NCBI GenBank assembly: GCA_001986395.2
Contig: MQVO02000011.1
Span: 62,001 to 126,000 of the forward strand
Direction of reading: 5' to 3'
Length of the DNA stretch: 64,000 bases
Origin: Irpex lacteus
Lineage: Eukaryota; Basidiomycota; Agaricomycetes; Polyporales; Irpicaceae
In this document: positions 43,100-53,203 of the stretch, piece by piece
How positions within the stretch are numbered: the stretch's first letter is position 1
Layout of the letters: each line of letters starts with the position of its first letter
The notes under the pieces: model-generated
Databases searched by the model: none
What the model saw: only the letters and a program-made list of their open reading frames with translations
Told to the model about the DNA's origin: nothing
Program-made: the position numbers and the translations under genes

Positions 43100-46000
43100 A
43101 TGCCCGCCGGCCACGAGGCCAATCCATCACATCCATCAAATCCATCCCGACCAATCAACCCCACAGTATCCTTACCAGGCTCCTACGCTGAGAACTCCTT
43201 CGTACAGGAATCCGCTATGCGAAGACTCGAAACCATCGCCGAAGAGACCTCCAACCAGGAAAACTTAGAACGAGAAGAAGTAGCTCGTGATCTAGAACTC
43301 GACGACCTCGACGATGAGGACGACGCCCACCATCCCTTGCCGACTGCCTCCGCTTGTGACAGACTGTACCAGTCCTACGTGCGAGACAGCTCGACCAAGA
43401 TGAGTCTCCAATCCGAAGTCCGTCAACTGATCTCTAAAGTTCGTTGGTCGCCCAGCGACCTAGTCGACTACGGCGCAGCCCCAGGAATGATGGCACGCCC
43501 TCGCTATTCTCTGCGGCCGACCCTACTGCGCAACGTTGAGAACGTAATCAACGGTCTGCAAACGCTGTTGGCGACCATGGCTCACGAAATTCCCCGTCGT
43601 CAAGAGCGCAACGACTACCATTACCGCATCGACCCTAAGAACGATCTCGTGCCAGTGTTGCGAGGAGCGAGTACCTTGGAAGAGTTGTTCGGTTCCGGGG
43701 AGATCCTGAGGGAGCGTATAGAGAAAGGAAGCAGGTTCGTGGACAAGTACGTGCGTGAAGGCAAGGACGACTTCTCAATCAACTCCCCCGCGTCGACATC
43801 TTCCTACGTATACCGGTCGTTTGAGCCCAACGCACTCCCCGAGCGACGCATTCGCGAATACCGAGCCTTGGTACCATCACACTTCCGAGGCGAGCTCCTT
43901 AGCGAAGGCCAGAGCTTACTCGACGCTTCGATTCCCCTCAGCGAGGTCGTAGAGGTTCCCGCGCAGATCCGAGCCGCATACCCTCAGACTCCAGCGGCAG
44001 ATGTGCCCAAGGTCTACTCGTACAACGAGAAAGGCGAAATCGAGGATCTTCGTCATCTCCACCGTACGAGCTATAGCCCGGGCTTCGGTGCTGTTACAGG
44101 AGAGATGGCACCAGAGTCTATCAGCGCGGGCCTACAAGCTCAGAAGCGACCTCGTGGAACTAGAGGTCGAGGTCGAGTAGTGTCGCAACTGGAACCATCG
44201 AGTGACGCTGCTACTCTACCTGCTACGAATTGGGCAGCACTCTACGGTAACTCTGGCCCGCCGCACACCACGATTCCGTCGAACGCTACGTTACCTGCTA
44301 CAGAAGTCAGGAATATGCGTGAGATGCCGAACGTGCGAGCAGACAACCTTTTACATGGTATCGCTTCGACTGCTGCGCCTAGAGTCCAATTCTCCGCCCC
44401 TATCGCCTTCAATCCCATTCACGCGCCGCCACCGATCGACAACGTCGCTCCTTCCGCTGCGTCCAGGATCTTCGCTGCTCCCCCGGCAGTGGCCGAGGCC
44501 GCCTCTCGAGATGTCGCTGCGTGGAGAGACGTGGTGGCTACCAGCACAGCTCGCCCCGTCGTCGCTAACCAAGCAGTCATGGAGAGGGAGGCCACGCAAG
44601 AAGGAGACGGTCGATTCAGACAGACTTACGATCGTTCAGGCGACCCGTCGAGGGGCTCGTCGCAAGGACCGCCGCCCAACGGTTCCCCTGGCAGACCTCC
44701 GAGCTGGTCACCTAGGGGACCACCGGGTGGGCCAGGAGGCCCTGGAGGAGGCCCTCCAGGAGGACCAGGAGGTGGACCGCCCGGAGGACCACACGGAGGA
44801 CCACCAGGAGGACCCTTCGGAGGACCAGGAGGTGGACCACCCGGTGGGCCTTGGGCCGGAGGACCTCCCTTCGGAGCACCAGGAGGAGCCCCACCACCTG
44901 GGGGGCCACCAGGAGGTGCTCCTCCGCCTGGAGGTCCTGGAGGACCACCTGGTGGTTGGATACCTCAGCAGAACGGAGGATGGGACCCGCAGTTTCAGAT
45001 GCCTGCTGCTATGGTCCCTCAGATCAAACTAGGGCAGACCGTCAACGACGTAATTCCCGTGTGGGACGGCCAGGGTACCACGGCTCTACATTGGTTTGCC
45101 AGCGTCCAGGAATTCGCTGGTGCGGGTGGTTACATACCCTACCAGCTGGGATATCATCTCTGGAGCCGCTTGCAAGAAGGGTCCGCGGTACGCTCCTGGT
45201 TCCTCACGCTCACTCCCGATTGGAAGGAGTGGATGAGACGGTACTACCTTAACTTCCTCACCGGGATCGAGCAATACTACCTCGGAGCGACCTGGCGACA
45301 AGACCGTAACTCGGAGTACGTCGTTCAAACCTTCCGCCAGAGTGGACATTCCCGCGAGACTCCGACCCAGTTCCTACAACGCCGTCTCATGTATACACGA
45401 ATGCTCCTTCCCCATCTTATCGGGTCGCACGAAGAAGTAAGGGAGGTCATGAAGGCGGCGCCAGTCACTTGGAGAAACATCTTGTCTTCTGACCAAATAC
45501 CCACCGTCATGGAGCTTCAAACGCGCGTTGTAGAAATGGAATCCCAACTGGTCGCAGCTCAAGAGACTACTTACTCGAGCACGACGATGGGCAGAGACCA
45601 AGTGACGAGACTCATTCGGGAATACTTGCGAGACCATGGAACGCGTTCGAGGGCAGTTCACTGGGCTTCCTCTGAGGAGCATCAGCTCAGGGAAGAACCC
45701 GTCGCGGCGATAGCCCCAGAACCGCTGTACGACGCGCGAGAGGAGTACAGCGACTCGGCTCAGGTGATCGAGTGCTTCGCGGTCGCTAAGAGACGACAGA
45801 GGCCTCCTCCTAAGGACGGCTACAGGTTCCCTAAACGCGACGACGTGGTCAGCCCACTGCGGCCTCCCCCATCCCCGTGCAAGTGCTGCGGAAGCGACAA
45901 GCACTGGGATAAGGAGTGCCCTTCGTACCACATATGGGAGGCTAAGTACGGTCGCGACAGGAATAAGTCGGCTCGGGCAGTAGAGCTCACGGAAGAGGAA

Positions 46001-46396
46001 GGGAGGTTCGAAGACATGTACAGTAACGCATTCGACGATTTGAATTTACAAGCCAGCCTTTCTATGTACATCGACCCCCGTGTGAAATCTTCTAGACTCG
46101 CCTCCGCTCAGTTAATGGTCGACTGCGGCGACGCCGAACCCCAACCTCAAGAAACGTCTCTCGTTCAACGATCCACGAACATCGCTACTCGTAGGGCTAC
46201 GGTGGAGGATGTCCCGGAGCCGCCTACTCCCTACCACTATCCGTCAGGAGGAATCCTTCTCGAAGAGATCGAAGTACCACATCTCAACGGAGCTACCGAT
46301 CGACATCTGCCAGGTCCTCTCGAAGACGGGCTAGAACACTCGCGGGAGGTTGCCAGGGAAGCAGCGAAAGTTGACTCTCTAGATCCACCGCGATAG
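43100..46396 (+). CDS. gag: Gag of gypsy B1, ending at in-frame UAG
   Basis: The first in-frame ATG is 43100, giving 1098 aa to TAG at 46394-46396, but the frame is open upstream to about 42827, inside the LTR. An N-terminal helical region is followed by a collagen-like Gly/Pro tract (44660-44980) and a compact domain after it (WDGQGTTALHWFASVQEFAG, YQLGYHLWSRLQEGSAVRSW), which looks like the capsid domain. One CCHC zinc knuckle, CKCCGSDKHWDKEC, lies at 45878-45919. A Glu-rich tail follows. The stop is five codons before the first codon aligned with pol, in the same frame, so pol could be made by readthrough. B2 has no stop at the equivalent place. Confidence 0.82.
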   Translation: MPAGHEANPSHPSNPSRPINPTVSLPGSYAENSFVQESAMRRLETIAEETSNQENLEREEVARDLELDDLDDEDDAHHPLPTASACDRLYQSYVRDSSTKMSLQSEVRQLISKVRWSPSDLVDYGAAPGMMARPRYSLRPTLLRNVENVINGLQTLLATMAHEIPRRQERNDYHYRIDPKNDLVPVLRGASTLEELFGSGEILRERIEKGSRFVDKYVREGKDDFSINSPASTSSYVYRSFEPNALPERRIREYRALVPSHFRGELLSEGQSLLDASIPLSEVVEVPAQIRAAYPQTPAADVPKVYSYNEKGEIEDLRHLHRTSYSPGFGAVTGEMAPESISAGLQAQKRPRGTRGRGRVVSQLEPSSDAATLPATNWAALYGNSGPPHTTIPSNATLPATEVRNMREMPNVRADNLLHGIASTAAPRVQFSAPIAFNPIHAPPPIDNVAPSAASRIFAAPPAVAEAASRDVAAWRDVVATSTARPVVANQAVMEREATQEGDGRFRQTYDRSGDPSRGSSQGPPPNGSPGRPPSWSPRGPPGGPGGPGGGPPGGPGGGPPGGPHGGPPGGPFGGPGGGPPGGPWAGGPPFGAPGGAPPPGGPPGGAPPPGGPGGPPGGWIPQQNGGWDPQFQMPAAMVPQIKLGQTVNDVIPVWDGQGTTALHWFASVQEFAGAGGYIPYQLGYHLWSRLQEGSAVRSWFLTLTPDWKEWMRRYYLNFLTGIEQYYLGATWRQDRNSEYVVQTFRQSGHSRETPTQFLQRRLMYTRMLLPHLIGSHEEVREVMKAAPVTWRNILSSDQIPTVMELQTRVVEMESQLVAAQETTYSSTTMGRDQVTRLIREYLRDHGTRSRAVHWASSEEHQLREEPVAAIAPEPLYDAREEYSDSAQVIECFAVAKRRQRPPPKDGYRFPKRDDVVSPLRPPPSPCKCCGSDKHWDKECPSYHIWEAKYGRDRNKSARAVELTEEEGRFEDMYSNAFDDLNLQASLSMYIDPRVKSSRLASAQLMVDCGDAEPQPQETSLVQRSTNIATRRATVEDVPEPPTPYHYPSGGILLEEIEVPHLNGATDRHLPGPLEDGLEHSREVAREAAKVDSLDPPR

Positions 46397-46411
46397 GTAG
46401 AGGTTCGTTGG

Positions 46412-49400
46412 TTGGGCCGTCGCCGCTATCGCCCCAGTGGTAGCTCAGCGGAAGGCGTGTCAGTGCTCTCCGTGCCTGGCACGATTAACGACCCTTCTGG
46501 AGAAGAGGTGGACTTGAGACTCGATTCGGGAGCCGACGTCACCCTCATTTCCGGAGAGCAATACGCTAAGTTAGTTAAGCCTCCCAAGCTACGCAAGGGT
46601 AGACGAATGCAGTTGTGGCAACTCACCGACAAAACCTCGAAAATCGAGGGGTACGTGGACGTGCCGATCTTCATGACCACGAAATCGGGAGAACTTGTAG
46701 GCATGAGGGCGGAAGCTTATGTAGTTCCCAATATGAGCGTCCCCATACTACTGGGGGAGGACTTCCATCAGGCTTATGAGCTCGCGGTAACCAGACACGT
46801 TGAGTTCGGCACTACGATCGCTCTGGGGTCTACCGGCTTGGAAGTGGAGGCCAGAGGCGTAAGGCGACCGCTGTACCCAACCTTAGTAGGGGATACATCT
46901 CACCTAGCCGCCTTCGTAAGAGCGAAGCTGCACCGTAGGAACAAAGCGAAGCGCAAGCGAGCTCGCGTCTCAAGCCTAAAGCACTCTTCGTCGGCTGTAG
47001 TCGCAGAGGACGTGCGTATTCCTCCTAACACCTGCGTCAACGTGCCCGTAGTCGCCCCATTCGACGCTGTAACGACGTGGTTAGTAGAGAAGTCGATGGT
47101 AGGAGACGACAAGGTAGCCCCTCTGGTCATACCTAACGTCCTCATCACCGCGAGTTGCCCACGAATCCCGGTAACCAACACTACGAGCACACCGCGTCGA
47201 TTACGAAGGGGGGAGGTACTGGCCGAACTAGTGAAGCCAGACAGCTACCTTGATCACCCGCGCAGCTTGGCTCACTGGGGAGAAATGAACAACGCCGCAG
47301 AGCGTACAGCGGCCCTCATAGCAGCCACCGCGTCTATTAGGGATAGTAGATCACGCTCGGAGCGAGTCTTCTTGGCGAAGGAGGATGGTACCTTTCTGAA
47401 ATCGAGGATGGGAACGGCGTTGAACACCGAAAGAGTCGACGAAAGCACCTCAGGAGAGGTGGTAGTGGAGGAAGATTGGGGTCCCAAGACGGCCGAGGTA
47501 CCTGATCCTACGGTATACTCGTCAGAGGATCTGGAGAAGCTCGTGGATGTCGCGGACGTACCAGCGGATCTGAAGCCTAAGATATGGGACATGCTCAAAC
47601 GCAGAATCAAGGCATTCGGGTTCGACGGGCAACTTGGGCACCTAGAAACTAAGTGTCGGATACGCACGAAAGAAGGGACTCACCCGATCTCTGTTCCTAT
47701 GTACACCAGTTCCCCAGCGAAGCGTCAGGTAATTGATGCGCAGTTGGACACTTGGTTTGAGCAAGGGGTCATCGAACCGTCGCAAAGCCCTTGGGGGGCT
47801 CCGGTCGTAATCGTCTACAGGAACGGGAAGGCGAGGTTCTGCGTGGACTACCGTAAGCTCAACGCGCAGACCATACCGGACGAGTTCCCTCTGCCAAGGC
47901 AAACAGAGATCTTATCCGCGCTCTCGGGAGCCCAAGTACTGTCTTCCCTCGACGCTCTGTCGGGGTTCACGCAGATTGAAATAGACGAGGCAGACGTGGA
48001 GAAAACGGCCTTTCGAACCCACAGAGGGCTGTTCCAGTTTCGCAGAATGCCGTTTGGTCTAAAAAACGGTCCGTCGATTTTTCAGAGGACGATGCAGGCG
48101 ATCTTGGCCCCGTACTTGTGGCTATTCACGTTGGTGTACATCGACGACATCGTCGTCTACTCCAGGAGCTACGAGGAGCACTTAGAGCATCTAGAGAAAG
48201 TCCTGGAGGCGATAGAGAAGTCGGGGTTGACCTTATCGCCAAAGAAGTGTCACCTTTTCTACAGTTCTATCTTGCTACTGGGCCATAAAGTCTCTAGACT
48301 CGGTCTGTCCACGCACGAAGAGAAGGTACGCGCTATCAGCGAGCTGAAACGCCCCACGAAACTGTCGGAATTGCAAACCTTTCTGGGAATGGTGGTCTAC
48401 TTCTCCGCCTTCATACCTTACTACGCGAATATCGCCGCCCCGCTGTTTAAACTGCTACGCAAAGGCACGGCTTGGCGATGGGGTCCCGAAGAAGAGCACG
48501 CTTTCGAGTCTGCCAAGGCAGCGTTGAAGGCAGCTCCGGTTCTTGGACACGCGATGGAAGGACACCCTTACCGTCTATACACAGACGCGTCAGATGAAGC
48601 GATAGGTTGCTGTCTGCAACAGGTACAGCCGATCGACGCCCGAGACTTAACAGGCACGAAGGCCTACGAGAAACTCGAGAAGGCGTTCAAGGATGGTAGC
48701 CCGGTACCTAGGTTCGTGGCGAAAATGTCAGCAAAGATCAAAGATCACGAGTTCGTGGATACCTGGGGGGCCTCAGTAGACGAGACAAAGGTACACGTTG
48801 AAAGGGTACTAGCGTACTGGTCCAGGACGCTACGGGGGGCCGAGACGAGATACTCTGCGACAGAGCGCGAGGCATTAGGAGCGAAGGAAGGTCTCGTTAA
48901 GTTCCAGCCCTACATCGAGGGAGAACAGATACTTCTTATCACAGACCACGCCGCCTTGCAGTGGGCAAAAACGTACGAGAATGCCAATCGAAGGTTAGCA
49001 GCGTGGGGGGCGATCTACTCTGCGTTCGCTCCGGGGCTCGAGATAATACACAGGCCCGGGAGGATACATTCGAATGTCGACCCACTGTCGAGGCTGCCTA
49101 GAGCCCCGCCACCGCATGTATCTCCACTACCAGATAGAACCCCGCCGCTACGCCTGGACACTCCAGAAGCCAAAGAAGCCGAGGAGGTAATGGAGCGTAA
49201 ACCTGCCCAGCGAGCAGCCGCGTTGACAGTACTGAGCGACTGGAAGGAGGCATTCGCAGCGGGGAGCGAGCTGCGGAGCAAACGTCTCGTGGAGAAGGCC
49301 CGCAACCCAGTAATGGAGTCAGACGACGGGGGGGCGGACACCTCCAACGCACCAGCAGGCAGTTCGTCTTCAACTGTACAGCCAGAAACAACACCATCGG

Positions 49401-50965
49401 CATCAGACCCTTACGAATCGAGAAAACTCTGGGAATCCACGCACCGTCCGCCCACAGTGTTAGTAGAAATGGACATGGACACCAGAAACCGGTACATTGA
49501 AGGGTACAAGAGCGACGTCGCCTTTCGCCATCACTGGGAGGCAGAGACCATCGATCCGGATTCGTGGGACGCTGCGAATCGCTACTTCAAGGATGACGGT
49601 GGACTTCTATACTTCAGGGACGCTGATTTCCACGCAAGATTATGCATTCCGAAGAGCGAAAGGAACACGATACTACGCACGGCGCACGAGAGCCCGTTCT
49701 TGACCGCCCACGCTGGCCCGGAGAAGCTATGGGAGTACCTTAGTGCTCGACACTACTGGCCACGCATGAAGAAAGACGTACTAGAATTCTGCGCGACCTG
49801 CGACGTTTGTCAGAAAACCAAGCCCGCTAACTTCAAGCGTTTCGGTCGTCTACAGCCGCACAAGATACCTGTACGCCCCTACGAGTCGATCTCTATGGAC
49901 TTGATAGTGAACCTTCCCTGGTCGGAAGATTGCAACGCGATGCTCGTATTCGTAGATCGGCTCACCAAACACGCTCAGTTTATTCCTACCACTACCGGAC
50001 TCACCGCGAAAGGGTTTGCTACCCTATTCGTGAAGCACGTGGCGTGCAAGTTTGGACTCCCAGACAACATCGTAACCGACAGGGATCCTCGCTGGACGTC
50101 CGTGTTCTGGAGGGAAGTAGCCGACATGTTGAAAACGGAGATGTTGCTTGGATCTTCACATCACCCTCAGCACGACGGCCAAACGGAGATCGTGAATAGG
50201 CAGTTGGAGACAATGTTGAGAGCGTACGTGAAGGAGGACAGGAGTTCCTGGAGCGAATGGATTCCCCTTCTGGAACACGCTTACAACTCCAGACTTCACG
50301 TGGCCACGGGTTCCTCGCCATACTTCTTACTCTATGGATTCGAGCCTCGAGGGGCCTTGGACGCAACAGAGGACTACGGACGGCTGGTAGGACGCAGTCA
50401 GGAGACAGAAGAGTTCATCGCGCAGCTTAAAATGCACCGCGAAAGCGCGCGAAGAGCGGTAGCGAGAGCCCAAGCAAAGCAAGCGGCCTGGTACAATCGA
50501 GGTCGCAGAGTAGTCGAGTTCGAACCTGGTGAGCTAGTATTGGTAAATCCACACTCGCTAGAATGGGTCGAAACGAAGGGCGAAGGCAAGAAATTAGTTC
50601 AACGCTGGATCGGCCCCTTCGAAGTCCAGCAGCGCATCAATGAGAACACGTACCGACTCCGCCTGAGTCCATCATACCCGGGTAGCCCCGTGTTTAATAT
50701 CGAACATCTAAAGAGATATAAGTCTTCGCCCGAGGAGTTCGGTCCACGAGGAAGGCTAGACGACACACGATCGACTCCAGCGGACGAGGCCTATGAAGTG
50801 GAGAAGATAGTGGGTCACCGATACGACAAGCGTAAACGAACGATGCTTTACCTTATTCGCTGGACGGGTTACTCTCCCTTGTATGACGAGTGGAAGACGG
50901 GACACGAGCTCAGAGAAGCACCGGAGTTGCTGCACGACTACCGTCGCAAGCACCATCTCCGGTAA
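46412..50965 (+). CDS. pol: Pol of gypsy B1: protease, RT, RNase H, integrase, chromodomain
   Basis: The open frame follows the gag stop in the same frame and has no ATG at its start (first codon taken as TTG 46412), so it is probably translated as a Gag-Pol readthrough product. Domains in order: aspartic protease with LDSGADVTLIS (about 46520); RT with KARFCVDYRKLN, LPRQTEIL and the catalytic YIDDIVVYS (about 48137); RNase H with RLYTDASDEAIGCCLQQ and ITDHAALQW; integrase with AHAGPEKLWEYL … CATCDVC, then MDLIVNLPW, TDRDPRWTS and HDGQTEIVNRQLE; and a C-terminal chromodomain (YEVEKIVGHRYDKRKRTMLY … IRWTGYSPLYDEW, 50790-50960). The chromodomain places it in the chromovirus clade. All catalytic residues are present. 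Confidence 0.92.
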   Translation: MGRRRYRPSGSSAEGVSVLSVPGTINDPSGEEVDLRLDSGADVTLISGEQYAKLVKPPKLRKGRRMQLWQLTDKTSKIEGYVDVPIFMTTKSGELVGMRAEAYVVPNMSVPILLGEDFHQAYELAVTRHVEFGTTIALGSTGLEVEARGVRRPLYPTLVGDTSHLAAFVRAKLHRRNKAKRKRARVSSLKHSSSAVVAEDVRIPPNTCVNVPVVAPFDAVTTWLVEKSMVGDDKVAPLVIPNVLITASCPRIPVTNTTSTPRRLRRGEVLAELVKPDSYLDHPRSLAHWGEMNNAAERTAALIAATASIRDSRSRSERVFLAKEDGTFLKSRMGTALNTERVDESTSGEVVVEEDWGPKTAEVPDPTVYSSEDLEKLVDVADVPADLKPKIWDMLKRRIKAFGFDGQLGHLETKCRIRTKEGTHPISVPMYTSSPAKRQVIDAQLDTWFEQGVIEPSQSPWGAPVVIVYRNGKARFCVDYRKLNAQTIPDEFPLPRQTEILSALSGAQVLSSLDALSGFTQIEIDEADVEKTAFRTHRGLFQFRRMPFGLKNGPSIFQRTMQAILAPYLWLFTLVYIDDIVVYSRSYEEHLEHLEKVLEAIEKSGLTLSPKKCHLFYSSILLLGHKVSRLGLSTHEEKVRAISELKRPTKLSELQTFLGMVVYFSAFIPYYANIAAPLFKLLRKGTAWRWGPEEEHAFESAKAALKAAPVLGHAMEGHPYRLYTDASDEAIGCCLQQVQPIDARDLTGTKAYEKLEKAFKDGSPVPRFVAKMSAKIKDHEFVDTWGASVDETKVHVERVLAYWSRTLRGAETRYSATEREALGAKEGLVKFQPYIEGEQILLITDHAALQWAKTYENANRRLAAWGAIYSAFAPGLEIIHRPGRIHSNVDPLSRLPRAPPPHVSPLPDRTPPLRLDTPEAKEAEEVMERKPAQRAAALTVLSDWKEAFAAGSELRSKRLVEKARNPVMESDDGGADTSNAPAGSSSSTVQPETTPSASDPYESRKLWESTHRPPTVLVEMDMDTRNRYIEGYKSDVAFRHHWEAETIDPDSWDAANRYFKDDGGLLYFRDADFHARLCIPKSERNTILRTAHESPFLTAHAGPEKLWEYLSARHYWPRMKKDVLEFCATCDVCQKTKPANFKRFGRLQPHKIPVRPYESISMDLIVNLPWSEDCNAMLVFVDRLTKHAQFIPTTTGLTAKGFATLFVKHVACKFGLPDNIVTDRDPRWTSVFWREVADMLKTEMLLGSSHHPQHDGQTEIVNRQLETMLRAYVKEDRSSWSEWIPLLEHAYNSRLHVATGSSPYFLLYGFEPRGALDATEDYGRLVGRSQETEEFIAQLKMHRESARRAVARAQAKQAAWYNRGRRVVEFEPGELVLVNPHSLEWVETKGEGKKLVQRWIGPFEVQQRINENTYRLRLSPSYPGSPVFNIEHLKRYKSSPEEFGPRGRLDDTRSTPADEAYEVEKIVGHRYDKRKRTMLYLIRWTGYSPLYDEWKTGHELREAPELLHDYRRKHHLR

Positions 50966-51233
50966 TCTAATCTCTAGCGCTTAAATTATGCGCGGCTATC
51001 GCACGCGACATTTCCTCTCTCATGTTATTCTTTATCGTTCTCATCCTTTTCATTATTTCGCCACCTCGGCCGGGACCGAGTAACCCTTCTCTAGCCTCCT
51101 CCTCTTGGGCCGCACCTTCCTCTCTAGGGCCATGAACTGTGCAGTTATGCAAGGCGAACTCCGTACCTTCTCTAACGGCTGAGCCGGCGCTTCGAACTTC
51201 CCCACGACAACAGGACGAATACACACGCCCACG

Positions 51234-53156
51234 ATGAGCCTCAAGCGACCATCTCACCGATCACTCTACTTCCAAATCCACTTCCTATCCGCATTCTCCC
51301 TCACTCGACTCTACACTATCTCCAACGTCTCAGGAGAAACTTGGGTAGCGCTCCGAGGCGATGCAAGTGAAGTCTACGAAGACACTGCCGCCGCTCACTA
51401 CGAGGAATGGGATCGCAACAACCTCGACGCAGTGCCCGAGTCAATGAGAGGCCCCGTATGGTCCGGGCTGGGAAAGGAGTACCTCGCATACGGGATCGAC
51501 CTTAGGAGGGGACGAGCTCGCCCAGGAAGTGCCACGGTAAGCTGGGTGCACTCTTATTTCAGTGACGCGGAGGAGTTCATCGACCCCCTCGATCGTGAAT
51601 CGATCATGCCCGGTCTCGCCGTCCAAGTCAAGAAGGACCTTCGCGTCGCTCGCGAGCTCTTAGACTTCTTCCAGCAACGAGGAGGGGTAAGGGACGCCGC
51701 CATCGATCGTGACTATACGGGCGACGCCCTTCTATCCGCTACCGGAGCAAACGCAATCCGCGAAGAGCTTCGTCGGGCACGGCAGGTCATGGATGAACGA
51801 CTGGCTGCTGTTAACTACGCCATCGTTCGCGCTGAGCCCGCCGTCCGAGCCTACGTCGAGCTTACGTACGTCGCGTACATCTCAAAGTGGGGTCTCTCCG
51901 ACCGCATGCGAGGCGTAAATCTCGACTTCCGAACCTTCGACCCTCGCGAGACCCACGTCCTCGACCACCTGCATCACCGCGTACCGGTACTATACCCAGT
52001 CGACGAACCATACCGCCCCCAATTCACTGAATCGGAAACGCAAGGGGCGGAATCGGTCAAGAACGCCCAGCAGTTCATCTACTGGCTACAGAGTACTGCT
52101 CACTGGCCGGTGGTGGTGAAGGCCTTGCCGGCTCCTCGTAAACTCTATGGTGTCACCCCCGAGCAAGAGGCCTCCAACCCGGCAGCTCACGCTCCGAAGC
52201 TCGAACGTTGGACGAATCTTCAGGAAACGGCCTCCCTGCTCATGGGAGATTACCTACATACCTCCGGCGCCCCTCTCGCACCTCGCTTCAGCTCGGCAGA
52301 CATCCTGCTCGTCGATACCGCACGGCTCATCCTCGAGCCCCTTACCGAACTTAGGATGGGACTTCGGGCCATTGCCAACAGAGACTCTGACGCCCAGGAA
52401 CTTCTAGTCGAGGCCCTCCAGCGAGGATGGGCATTCGAAGTCGCCTATCACCGAGCGTTCCTGGACGACCTCGTCGTCTTAGATGACGTAGAGGCTGCGA
52501 TCGGGCGGGACGCCGTGGACACCATCCTACTCGTCACCGACTCTGAGAATATCGATGTCGCCTTGGAATGGTCGAAGTATCTAAGGCGCGTCGCGATGTT
52601 GCTAGCTAGACCCAACGCGAAGGCGTTTCTCTGCCTGGGCGGTGTTCTATGGAGGCTAGCCCTCCTCCTCGGCGAGGAACACCTCGACGAGTGGAAGCGC
52701 GACCTACTGGGACCTACAGCTAGCGTGATACTCGGGAGGTCCGGTTGGCAGCCCGTTCAAGGCTACTGGAGCAACGGAGTAACCGAGAAGGAGAAGGACA
52801 TTCTTCGGGGACTCACTCGATCGCGTCTCATAGGTACCACGAGAACGTGGTTTCCTTCCACTGGGCAATTGGTCAGGCACGGTTTTCACGACGGAGAGTG
52901 GTCGAGCGTAGAAGAACGTTTCATCATGGAGAGGTACGAGAGCCTGCAGCGCGGCGAGACTATCTACCATCCGCTCACGGATGAAGAATGGGAATCGGAG
53001 CTGTCGCTCTACAAGACGGGACGTCTCCTGAGGAACTCGCGCGTCCGTCCCACGCCCTTCGAGACCGAGCTTCTCCTCGATGATGTGCGTCGAGAGCTGG
53101 GTGGAAGCTGGAATGGTGCTACTATCGCGGAGATTAACGACTCCATCTCTCTTTAA
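51234..53156 (+). CDS. Unrecognised third ORF of gypsy B1 (640 aa)
   Basis: An uninterrupted ORF with a true ATG lies 268 bp after the pol stop and ends 47 bp before the 3' LTR, in the same orientation. I do not recognise the family. It is rich in Glu, Arg, Leu and Trp. It looks mainly helical (for example PGLAVQVKKDLRVARELLDFF and REELRRARQVMDERLAAVNY) and has segments such as FIYWLQSTAHWPVVVKALPA and AKAFLCLGGVLWRLALLLGE. It has no zinc knuckle, no DSG protease motif and no clear transmembrane anchor. The N-terminal 30 residues are mildly hydrophobic and basic. Its place is where env-like genes sit in some gypsy elements, but the composition does not suggest an envelope. Codon use and GC match gag and pol. 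It could be a captured host gene, an accessory nucleic-acid-binding protein or a structural protein. Confidence 0.72.
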   Translation: MSLKRPSHRSLYFQIHFLSAFSLTRLYTISNVSGETWVALRGDASEVYEDTAAAHYEEWDRNNLDAVPESMRGPVWSGLGKEYLAYGIDLRRGRARPGSATVSWVHSYFSDAEEFIDPLDRESIMPGLAVQVKKDLRVARELLDFFQQRGGVRDAAIDRDYTGDALLSATGANAIREELRRARQVMDERLAAVNYAIVRAEPAVRAYVELTYVAYISKWGLSDRMRGVNLDFRTFDPRETHVLDHLHHRVPVLYPVDEPYRPQFTESETQGAESVKNAQQFIYWLQSTAHWPVVVKALPAPRKLYGVTPEQEASNPAAHAPKLERWTNLQETASLLMGDYLHTSGAPLAPRFSSADILLVDTARLILEPLTELRMGLRAIANRDSDAQELLVEALQRGWAFEVAYHRAFLDDLVVLDDVEAAIGRDAVDTILLVTDSENIDVALEWSKYLRRVAMLLARPNAKAFLCLGGVLWRLALLLGEEHLDEWKRDLLGPTASVILGRSGWQPVQGYWSNGVTEKEKDILRGLTRSRLIGTTRTWFPSTGQLVRHGFHDGEWSSVEERFIMERYESLQRGETIYHPLTDEEWESELSLYKTGRLLRNSRVRPTPFETELLLDDVRRELGGSWNGATIAEINDSISL

Positions 53157-53203
53157 TCCTCACGCTCACGCCACCACCTTCGTCGTTCGGGACTGGGGGG
53201 CTC

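Noticed and set aside
51234..53156. Interpretation of the third B1 ORF as an envelope protein
   Set aside because: No convincing signal peptide, glycosylation-rich ectodomain or C-terminal transmembrane anchor is visible; only its position is env-like.
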